NCBI GenBank assembly: GCA_946008205.1 | Contig: CAMGAZ010000014.1 | Coordinates: forward strand, 1-13,920 | DNA length: 13,920 nt | Direction of reading: 5' to 3' | Source of the DNA: an uncultured Clostridium sp. | Lineage (GTDB): Bacteria > Bacillota > Clostridia > TANB77 > CAG-508 | In this document: positions 7,890 to 13,796 of the stretch, piece by piece | Layout of the letters: every line of letters starts with the position of its first letter | Position numbering within the stretch: position 1 is the stretch's first letter | The notes under the pieces: model-generated | Databases searched by the model: none | What the model was told of the DNA's origin: nothing | What the model saw: only the letters and a program-made list of their open reading frames with translations | Made by a program: the position numbers and the translations under genes

Positions 7890-7918
7890 TTGCAAAAAAC
7901 TGTATATGAATATATAAT
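7890..7918 (+). promoter_or_regulatory. SigA-like promoter of spo0A
   Basis: TTGCAA (7890-7895) and TATAAT (7913-7918) are separated by exactly 17 bases, the optimal SigA spacing. The -10 matches 6/6 and the -35 matches 4/6. Transcription would begin near 7925, giving a leader of about 47 bases. A SigH-like GAAT (7908-7911) is also present, but no AGGA-type -35 is at the right distance, so SigH control is not supported. Confidence 0.6.
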
Positions 7919-7924
7919 ACGAAA

Positions 7925-7939
7925 TGTAAAAATTTTACA
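7925..7939. repeat. 15-bp palindrome at the predicted spo0A transcription start
   Basis: TGTAAAAATTTTACA is a perfect 7+1+7 inverted repeat starting at the expected first transcribed base. It could be an operator overlapping the start site or a 5' RNA hairpin. It is mostly A/T, so chance is a real alternative. Confidence 0.35.
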
Positions 7940-7971
7940 GTAGTATTATTAAGAATAGGGGGAACGAAAGA

Positions 7972-8790
7972 GTGAAGGATAAAATAACCGTTTTAATCTC
8001 AGATGACAACAATGAATTTGCCGCTACTTTATCAAAGTATTTAGAGAATGACGATGTAATACAGGTGGTCGGCGTGGCAAAAGATGGTGAAGAAGCACTA
8101 AGTATAATATCTACTATAAAACCAGATATTGTACTCTTAGATGTAATTATGCCACATCTTGATGGATTGGGAGTATTAGAGAGAATGAACTCAATGCGAC
8201 TAGAAAATCCACCAATATGTATCATGCTTTCTGCGGTAGGGCAAGACAAAATTACACAAAAGGCAATAGCTTTAGGAGCACAATATTATGTAGTAAAACC
8301 ATTTGATATAGAAGTATTAATAAAAAGAATAAAAGAACTACAGTATTATCAACCATCAAATAATAAAGGAAGTTTTATAGTAAAGGAGAGTAAAACACAA
8401 TACATAGACATACCTCAGAGTGAAAAGAAAAATGAGGATAGTTTGGAGGCTTTGGTAACAAATGTTATTCATGAAGTAGGGGTTCCAGCACATATAAAAG
8501 GATATCAATACTTAAGAGAAGCTATAATGATGGTTGTAAACGATATAGATATTATAAATCAAATAACAAAGCAGTTATATCCAGATATTGCTCAAAAATA
8601 TCATACAACGCCATCAAGAGTTGAACGTGCTATACGTCATGCAATTGAAGTTGCTTGGGGAAGAGGACAGCCAGATGTTGTAGAGAATATATTTGGGTAT
8701 ACAGTTTCGGCTGCAAAAGGGAAACCAACCAATAGCGAATTTATTGCAATGATTGCAGATAAATTAAGAGTTGAAATAAAAACAGCATAA
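7972..8790 (+). CDS. spo0A: Stage 0 sporulation protein A (master regulator of sporulation)
   Basis: This 272-residue response regulator is the sporulation master switch. The receiver domain (about 1-125) has D11-D12, phospho-acceptor D57 in VLLDVIMPHLDG, S87 at the Thr/Ser switch position and K109 in VVKPFD. After a polar linker, the effector domain (about 155-272) has VTNVIHEVGVPAHIKGYQYL, the DNA-recognition region TTPSRVERAIRHAIEVAWGR and the end segment KGKPTNSEFIAMIADKLR, all Spo0A hallmarks. Phosphorylated Spo0A binds 0A boxes to start sporulation and repress vegetative genes. The GTG start has AGGGGG nine bases upstream and a SigA-like promoter before it. In most Bacilli and Clostridia spoIVB lies directly upstream; here the neighbour is yigZ. 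No phosphorelay or orphan kinase gene is nearby. The gene ends at a strong terminator shared with convergent spoIIID. Confidence 0.97.
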   Translation: MKDKITVLISDDNNEFAATLSKYLENDDVIQVVGVAKDGEEALSIISTIKPDIVLLDVIMPHLDGLGVLERMNSMRLENPPICIMLSAVGQDKITQKAIALGAQYYVVKPFDIEVLIKRIKELQYYQPSNNKGSFIVKESKTQYIDIPQSEKKNEDSLEALVTNVIHEVGVPAHIKGYQYLREAIMMVVNDIDIINQITKQLYPDIAQKYHTTPSRVERAIRHAIEVAWGRGQPDVVENIFGYTVSAAKGKPTNSEFIAMIADKLRVEIKTA

Positions 8791-8827
8791 AAAATAGATA
8801 TAGAGTTTAATACTCTATATCTATTTT
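8791..8827. terminator. Bidirectional terminator between spo0A and spoIIID
   Basis: A perfect 16-bp stem (8791-8806 with 8812-8827) encloses the loop TTAAT, flanked by an A-run on the left and T8824-T8830 on the right. It therefore works as an intrinsic terminator on both strands. It starts at the first base after the spo0A stop codon. The right arm is coding sequence for the final residues of SpoIIID, whose stop codon lies in the loop and the edge of the stem. Confidence 0.92.
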
Positions 8828-9091
8828 TTTCTTTTCGTTAGAAAGATGACTATATTTCATTTTTGTTGCCTGACCACCTCGGATATGTCGTTCTGCTTTA
8901 TTTTCATCAAGCACTACTCTTACTTCAGAAGCGAGAGCAGGATTTATTTTTAATAATCTTTCACTGACATCTTTATGCACTGTAGATTTAGAAATACCAT
9001 ATTTTTTAGCGGTACCTCTGACTGTATCTTTTGAATCTATTATATATCGAGCCAACATAATGGCTCTTTCTTCAATTGAGAAACCAATCAT
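8807..9091 (-). CDS. spoIIID: Sporulation transcriptional regulator SpoIIID
   Basis: This 94-residue DNA-binding protein matches SpoIIID in length (Bacillus form about 93) and sequence. The helix-turn-helix occupies residues 23-46 (TVRGTAKKYGISKSTVHKDV). The basic C-terminal segment ERHIRGGQATKMKY (about 67-80), which SpoIIID uses for additional DNA contacts, is intact. SpoIIID acts in the mother cell during engulfment, activating and repressing SigE-dependent genes and helping the switch to SigK. The ATG has GGGGG ten bases upstream. A SigE-like -10 lies about 96 bases upstream of the ATG, consistent with mother-cell expression. The last residues (KKKIDIEY) are encoded by the shared terminator stem and differ from other SpoIIID tails. 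Convergence on spo0A is not an arrangement I know as usual. Confidence 0.95.
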   Translation of the reverse strand: MIGFSIEERAIMLARYIIDSKDTVRGTAKKYGISKSTVHKDVSERLLKINPALASEVRVVLDENKAERHIRGGQATKMKYSHLSNEKKKIDIEY

Positions 9092-9148
9092 TAGGAAACA
9101 ACCCCCATAGAATCTTTTTGTTTAATCTTATTCAAGAAATATAAATAA

Positions 9149-9158
9149 TAGAACAGCA
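9149..9158 (+). promoter_or_regulatory. Weak candidate SpoIIID-binding site in the spoIIID leader
   Basis: TAGAACAGCA matches 9 of 10 positions of the WWRRACARNY consensus described for Bacillus SpoIIID. It would lie within the spoIIID leader if the SigE-like promoter is real, consistent with known autoregulation. The motif is short and degenerate, and many 9/10 matches are expected by chance. Confidence 0.2.
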
Positions 9159-9184
9159 TAATAAATATAAAAATAATTAAAGTT

Positions 9185-9212
9185 TTTGTATGAAATCTAT
9201 TGAATAAAAAAT
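9185..9212 (-). promoter_or_regulatory. SigE-like promoter of spoIIID
   Basis: On the minus strand, CATACAAA (9185-9192) is a full match to the SigE -10 consensus CATACA plus the following A/T. The -35 region 14 bases upstream is only an A/T-run (ATTTT-like), a partial match to ATATT. spoIIID is SigE-dependent in Bacillus, which supports the reading. Confidence 0.45.
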
Positions 9213-9228
9213 TTTTTTAATATATGAT
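9200..9228 (+). promoter_or_regulatory. SigA-like promoter of the FHA-ABC transporter gene
   Basis: TTGAAT (9200-9205) and TATGAT (9223-9228) are separated by 17 bases, matching 4/6 and 5/6 of the SigA consensus. Transcription would start near 9235, leaving a leader of about 70 bases before the ATG at 9306. Its -35 lies inside the spacer of the opposing SigE-like spoIIID promoter. Confidence 0.5.
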
Positions 9229-9305
9229 TATAAAGTAAAAAAAAGAATATGGAAAAAATATAGCAAGAAAGTGATAATAAATTTGAATTTAAAAGGGGAA
9301 AAAAT

Positions 9306-11645
9306 ATGGCAAAACAAGACCAAGAATTGAATGTGTATGAGCATTTTAAACATAAAACAACTACAGGCGAATATTACTTCTTGACAATTATAGATGATAA
9401 TGGAGTACAAACCATTAATCTTTCAACAGAAGACAAAGACATATTTTATTTTGGAACTAGTATAGATAATGATATATTAATTGTGTCTGATGCCGTTGAT
9501 TACTTACAAGGTTATTTAAAATTAACAGAGTATGGTGTACTTGCTGTTAATACAAGTAATAAAAATGCAATGATTGGTAACAATAATAAAGAATATAAAG
9601 ATATATATTTGTCTGATGGTAGTTTTGTAAAGATGATTGACTCTAATGACTCTACTAGACAAGGTGTAATTATGATAATGTCAATTGGAAAGAGGCTAAA
9701 TGAATGGAAATTACAACATTTACAAAGTGGTAAAATTTCGATAGGAAGTAGTGAAGGTTGTACAATAGTACTTCCCCCTAATGGAACAGCAAAGAAACAC
9801 GCTACCATAAACTATGCACAAGGAAAGATTTCAATACAAGATGAAGGAAGTCTGAATGGCGTATATATAAATGGAGGAAAGATACAAGGACAAAGAAAAT
9901 ATGAGTTAAACAATTTAGATGTTATTTATATTGCAAATACAAAGTTGATAGTACATAAAGACACAATAGTTTATCAGATTAGGCAAAATGGTGTTCAATT
10001 AGATGCTGTAGATATTGTTAAAAAAGTTCGTATAAAATTTAAAGTTAAAGAGATTTGTTCCCATGTAAATCTTAGTATACATCCTTCTGAATTTGTTGCT
10101 TTTATCGGAGGGTCAGGAGCAGGAAAATCTACGTGCATGAAATGTATAAGCGGTGTTGACAAGCCAACGTCGGGAATTGTACTGGTAAATGGTGAAGATT
10201 TATATGAAAATTACGATATAATAAAATATAATATTGGTTATGTACCACAAGAAGATATTGTTTTTTCAAATTTAACGTTGAAAGATATGTTACAATATGC
10301 TGCTAAATTAAGGATGCCAGATAATACTACTAGAAAAGAACGTAATGAAAGAATAAAAGAAGTTCTAGAAATTGTACAATTAAGTGATTTTGAAAATTCT
10401 TATATTAGGCAACTAAGTGGAGGCCAGAGAAAAAGAGCAAGTATTGCAGTGGAATTAATTGCAGATCCAAACTTATTCTTCTTAGACGAACCGACTAGTG
10501 GATTAGATCCAGGAACGGAAAGAAGTATAATGAAAACACTGCAATCAATGGCTAAAATGGGCAAGACTATTATTCTTGTCACACATAATACACTAAATTT
10601 ACATTTGTGCGATAAAGTAGCATTTTTCGGAGCTGATGGCAAATTATGTTTTTATGGAAGACCAAAAGAAGCCCTAGATTTTTTTGAAGTAGACGATTTT
10701 GTTGATATATATACATTAATAAGTGAAAATGTGGAATTATGGCATGATAAATTTGAAAATTCAGAATATGCAATTGTACCAGAACCTGTAAGCAAAGAAA
10801 CAAACAAAGCGAAAGTAAAGAAAAAATCATTTTGGAAACAATTAATAAATTTAATACTAAGATATATAAAATTAATATCTAATGATATACAACAATTAGT
10901 ACTTTTATTTGCACAAGCGCCAATAGTTGCAATATTGTTATCAATAGTATCTAGTGACGAAATGTATTCAGGATATGAAGATACAAAAGCAATATTATTT
11001 TCAATTGGATGTGCATGTATTTGGCTAGGACTATTAAATTCAATACAAGAAATATGCAAGGAAAAAGTAATATTACAGAAAGAATATATGGCTGATTTAA
11101 AGCTTTCTGCATATTTGCTGTCAAAATTTATTGTGCAAGGTATATTAGCTTTTATACAGTCCTTTATAGTAGTTTATATATTCCAAGAATTAGTGGGGAA
11201 GCCAGAAGATAGTATACTAATAAACTCATTTTGGGATACACAGATAATTTGCTTTATCTCAATTTTATCCGCAGCTTCATTAGGACTATTTATATCATCA
11301 TTAGTGAAAAATTCAAATATAGCAATGACAATAATTCCGTTAGTATTAGTGCCACAATTGTTATTTTCAGGTATGCTATTTAAACTTGATGGAGTAGCTG
11401 ATTTTATTTCGAATTTTGTTTTATGTAGATGGACGGTTGAGGGATTGGGAACAACAGCTAATCTAAATAGTTTAACTCATATTGTACAAACAATAAATCC
11501 ATTAATAGAGGTGGAAGCAGAAGATTATTTTATTTTTTCGGCTGAACATATGCTAAAAGTTATTGGTGTTATAAGTTTAATGACAGTTATATTAATGTTA
11601 GCAAGTTATATAACATTAAAGAAAAATGTTAATAAAAACATGTAA
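9306..11645 (+). CDS. FHA-domain ABC half-transporter (ATPase fused to ABC2/ABCG-like permease)
   Basis: This 779-residue membrane protein has four modules. Residues about 20-115 form a divergent FHA-like domain (IFYFGTSIDNDILI), and about 125-215 a clearer FHA domain (ISIGSSEGCTIVL, KKHATI, GSLNGVYING). The ATPase (about 235-465) has Walker A GGSGAGKST (K274), signature LSGGQ (370-374), Walker B LFFLDE (D394, E395) and switch H427, so it should hydrolyse ATP. The C-terminal part (about 520-775) has some six hydrophobic helices in ABC2/ABCG style, for example IVAILLSIVSS and IPLVLVPQLLFSGMLF. One chain supplies half a transporter and must dimerise; ABCG proteins usually export lipids or hydrophobic compounds. 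The layout resembles mycobacterial Rv1747, which is controlled by Ser/Thr kinases through FHA domains, but no kinase gene is in the window. In the second FHA domain the usual Arg and Ser are S148 and A162. AAAGGGG precedes the ATG by about 7 bases. It appears monocistronic. Confidence 0.92.
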   Translation: MAKQDQELNVYEHFKHKTTTGEYYFLTIIDDNGVQTINLSTEDKDIFYFGTSIDNDILIVSDAVDYLQGYLKLTEYGVLAVNTSNKNAMIGNNNKEYKDIYLSDGSFVKMIDSNDSTRQGVIMIMSIGKRLNEWKLQHLQSGKISIGSSEGCTIVLPPNGTAKKHATINYAQGKISIQDEGSLNGVYINGGKIQGQRKYELNNLDVIYIANTKLIVHKDTIVYQIRQNGVQLDAVDIVKKVRIKFKVKEICSHVNLSIHPSEFVAFIGGSGAGKSTCMKCISGVDKPTSGIVLVNGEDLYENYDIIKYNIGYVPQEDIVFSNLTLKDMLQYAAKLRMPDNTTRKERNERIKEVLEIVQLSDFENSYIRQLSGGQRKRASIAVELIADPNLFFLDEPTSGLDPGTERSIMKTLQSMAKMGKTIILVTHNTLNLHLCDKVAFFGADGKLCFYGRPKEALDFFEVDDFVDIYTLISENVELWHDKFENSEYAIVPEPVSKETNKAKVKKKSFWKQLINLILRYIKLISNDIQQLVLLFAQAPIVAILLSIVSSDEMYSGYEDTKAILFSIGCACIWLGLLNSIQEICKEKVILQKEYMADLKLSAYLLSKFIVQGILAFIQSFIVVYIFQELVGKPEDSILINSFWDTQIICFISILSAASLGLFISSLVKNSNIAMTIIPLVLVPQLLFSGMLFKLDGVADFISNFVLCRWTVEGLGTTANLNSLTHIVQTINPLIEVEAEDYFIFSAEHMLKVIGVISLMTVILMLASYITLKKNVNKNM

Positions 11646-11646
11646 T

Positions 11647-11673
11647 AAAAAAGTGGCTTAATGCCACTTTTTT
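11647..11673. terminator. Bidirectional terminator between the FHA-ABC gene and the LPxTG gene
   Basis: AAAAAAGTGGC (11647-11657) pairs perfectly with GCCACTTTTTT (11663-11673) around the loop TTAAT. A-run and T-run sides make it functional in both directions. It begins one base after the transporter stop and touches the stop codon of the opposing gene. Confidence 0.92.
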
Positions 11674-12283
11674 ATATTTGTTTATATTTTTTATATTGCT
11701 TTATACAAATGATTATATTGACTAGTAAGAATAATACAACTAAAACAATAACTATACTTTTTCCTGTTTGTGGTAGTTTAGAATCTTTTACTACTGATGA
11801 ATCCACGGGCTTATCTGATGTATCAGGTGTATTAGGAGTATCTGGAGTTTCTGGAATATCAGGAGTAGTAGGTGTTTCAGAAACTTGAGAATCAATCCAT
11901 CCTTTAATCACAGCTAATTCTTGTTTTACTTCATCCAAATTATCGTTTGTAAGATTAGCTATATGTGAAGATAATTCTACTTCTAGTACATTTAAAACCA
12001 AAGGGTTAATACCATTTATATTTTCTAATTCAGCAATATCTGCTGCAAGTTTTGCCTTTAAGGCATCGTCAACAGTAGTTGCGTCATTTATATCGTTATA
12101 CATTTTATCTATTACTTCTTTAAATTGATTTAAATCTCCTAGCTCATCTTTATATTCAGTTAATATTTGTACTAATTCTGCTTCTGAATCTGTTAAAGCA
12201 TACACATTTGTAACTAAGAAACTCATCATTATTAACACAACTGCTAATAATATATAAATTATTTTTTTACTAATTTTATTCAT
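11672..12283 (-). CDS. Sortase-anchored LPxTG surface protein, small and helical
   Basis: From the ATG at 12283 the protein is 203 residues; an in-frame TTG at 12301 would add six but has no ribosome site. The N-terminus is a Sec signal peptide, MNKISKK then a hydrophobic core ending NVYA, with likely cleavage before LTDSEAE. The exported part (about 25-140) is acidic and predicted almost entirely helical, with no family I recognise. A Pro/Thr spacer of repeated x-T-P units (PTTPDIPETPDTPNTPDT) leads to the sorting signal: LPQTG, a hydrophobic helix (IVIVLVVLFLLVNIIICI) and the basic tail KQYKKYKQI. Sortase would cut between Thr and Gly and link the protein to peptidoglycan; no sortase gene is in the window. 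It lies 25 bases downstream of the hydrolase gene on the same strand, so the two are probably co-transcribed. The function of the helical domain is unknown; binding the secreted hydrolase is only a guess. Confidence 0.85.
   Translation of the reverse strand: MNKISKKIIYILLAVVLIMMSFLVTNVYALTDSEAELVQILTEYKDELGDLNQFKEVIDKMYNDINDATTVDDALKAKLAADIAELENINGINPLVLNVLEVELSSHIANLTNDNLDEVKQELAVIKGWIDSQVSETPTTPDIPETPDTPNTPDTSDKPVDSSVVKDSKLPQTGKSIVIVLVVLFLLVNIIICIKQYKKYKQI
11826..11879. repeat. Six tandem imperfect 9-bp repeats coding the Pro/Thr spacer
   Basis: On the plus strand six 9-bp units run end to end, each starting GG: ggtgtatta, ggagtatct, ggagtttct, ggaatatca, ggagtagta, ggtgtttca. On the minus strand they encode x-[TI]-P triplets of the wall-spanning spacer of the LPxTG protein. 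Such coding repeats can gain or lose units without frameshift, so spacer length may vary between strains. Confidence 0.8.
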
Positions 12284-12308
12284 CCTTAATAATATCTCCA
12301 ATCTTTTG

Positions 12309-13796
12309 TTATTTGATTATTTGATTTTTTATTAATTTTAGAGCCTTGATAAGACTATCTATAACTGAAGTTTTTTCTTCTTTCTCCTCAACATAATCTG
12401 ATTGCTCTTGAACAGATTTACCAGAATTTATTTCTTCAGATTGTTTAATAAAGTTTTGAACATGTCCCTCATAAACATTGTATTTGCTACCCAAAACGAT
12501 AAATGCATGAGTTTCACCCTCTACAGAATATCTTTGAACATATGGTATATTTGTATTAGCCATGGCATTTGCATAAATAGTATCACTATTTTTAAAAGGT
12601 ACCATTGGATCTTTTGTGCCATGTATTATTAATAATGGTAAATTACAATTGGTTAAACTATTTAATGCATTTTGCTTTTCATCAAAATTACTCTCAGTCA
12701 AACCTGTTGTGTTAGAAACAAGTAGAAGTTGTTTTACTAAAGTCTCTGATAAATTATCAATATTTAAACTTGATAAATCCATTTTACTAGATAAACCAAG
12801 ACTTTTTAGAGCAAATTGGATACTTGAGTTAGTATCACTTGAAGAAGAGGAACCTCCTAAGATAGAACCTAAAAGATCCTTAACAATTCCTGTTAAAGAG
12901 GTATAACCACAATCCTCTACTAGTCCAATTACTTTTTGATCTTTTAAAGTTTTTCCATCAATTTCTAAGCCAGAAAGAAATAATGTAGTAGCTCCACCTA
13001 AAGATACACCATGTACAAATATTTCATCGCATTTTCCTGAATAATTTGTATTTAGATATGTTAGCCAATCCCAAATATCAAGACTTTCTAAGTAGCCCAT
13101 TCCACAACTACCTTCGCTATTTCCACATCCTCTTAAGTCTGGAGCCAAAACGTTAATATTTTGATCTAAATACATTTGACCAATAGCATCAGCAATTGAT
13201 TGACCATCCATATTATTTCCGTGAACTAATATAGCCCATTTATTAGATGTAGGTTTACCTGAAGAATCAGTATTTGCATAATATATTTTTCCTGCTAATT
13301 TAACTTGATAGTCAGAGCCAGATAATTTACCAGCTGTTGTTGCAACCATGTTATCTATTTCGACATCAGGAGTTAAACTCTCAATCGCTAAATTCTTACT
13401 ATTTAAAAGAAGATTTAGATCAATAGAATTTAATAAATCAGAAATGTTGGTTGATGATGATGTCGTTATTGTATTTAAAAGTTGGCTTGAAACACTAGAA
13501 ACTATAGGAGAACTACTGTATTTATTTCTAAGTGCTAATATTTCATCAATTAATTGAATTTTAGATTCGCTTAGATTTAAGGAATTATCCATTCCTTTTG
13601 TGAAAGTACTTAGTTCATTCACGAAACTTCCATATTGTTTAATATTATTTTGTCTATTTGCGACAATGCCTAATATAGTGCTAGAATTAGATTGTGAAGA
13701 AGTAAATGCATTACTTACAATAGCGGGAACAAGTAATGTTAAAATCATTAATACAATTACTACTCCCTTTAATAATCGTGATGTTTTTTTGTTCAT
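12309..13796 (-). CDS. Secreted alpha/beta hydrolase (YqkD/COG1073-like)
   Basis: This 495-residue protein starts with a signal peptide: MNKKTSRLLK, hydrophobic core GVVIVLMILTLLVPAIV, likely cleavage after SNA (residue 30). A Ser/Asn-rich helical extension of about 120 residues with no recognised family follows. The hydrolase domain (about 160-450) shows the oxyanion segment LVHGNNM (H192, G193), APDLRGCGNSEG, the nucleophile elbow HGVSLGGAT (S265), VEDCGYTS, the acid GTKDPMVPF (D396) and GETHAF (H430), so the catalytic triad is complete. These motifs fit YqkD-type serine hydrolases, whose substrates are undetermined; esterase or peptidase activity is possible. Between about 305 and 375 lies a Ser-rich, helical insertion that probably forms a lid. 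The ending is charged and lacks an LPxTG signal, so the enzyme should be released unless held by a partner or an uncleaved signal anchor. AGGGGG precedes the ATG. The LPxTG gene follows after 25 bases. Confidence 0.9.
   Translation of the reverse strand: MNKKTSRLLKGVVIVLMILTLLVPAIVSNAFTSSQSNSSTILGIVANRQNNIKQYGSFVNELSTFTKGMDNSLNLSESKIQLIDEILALRNKYSSSPIVSSVSSQLLNTITTSSSTNISDLLNSIDLNLLLNSKNLAIESLTPDVEIDNMVATTAGKLSGSDYQVKLAGKIYYANTDSSGKPTSNKWAILVHGNNMDGQSIADAIGQMYLDQNINVLAPDLRGCGNSEGSCGMGYLESLDIWDWLTYLNTNYSGKCDEIFVHGVSLGGATTLFLSGLEIDGKTLKDQKVIGLVEDCGYTSLTGIVKDLLGSILGGSSSSSDTNSSIQFALKSLGLSSKMDLSSLNIDNLSETLVKQLLLVSNTTGLTESNFDEKQNALNSLTNCNLPLLIIHGTKDPMVPFKNSDTIYANAMANTNIPYVQRYSVEGETHAFIVLGSKYNVYEGHVQNFIKQSEEINSGKSVQEQSDYVEEKEEKTSVIDSLIKALKLIKNQIIK

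Noticed and set aside
7901..7920. SigH promoter for spo0A
   Set aside because: A GAAT core is present, but no AGGA-like -35 lies at the proper distance. The overlapping SigA-like elements with 17-base spacing explain the region better.
8807..11662. The identical TTAAT loops of the two bidirectional terminators as a recognised family or repeat element
   Set aside because: The stems are unrelated in sequence, and a five-base A/T loop shared by two hairpins in such A/T-rich DNA is easily chance.
11661..11888. A plus-strand open frame coding a Val/Ser/Gly-rich repeat peptide opposite the LPxTG gene
   Set aside because: It is the mirror of the 9-bp repeats and the sorting-signal region. The minus strand shows a signal peptide, spacer, LPQTG and a basic tail in one frame, which is far better supported.
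13359..13365. A second exact 0A box (TTCGACA on the + strand)
   Set aside because: It lies deep inside the hydrolase coding sequence, away from any promoter, so it is taken as chance. It also shows that the match near spo0A alone is not proof.
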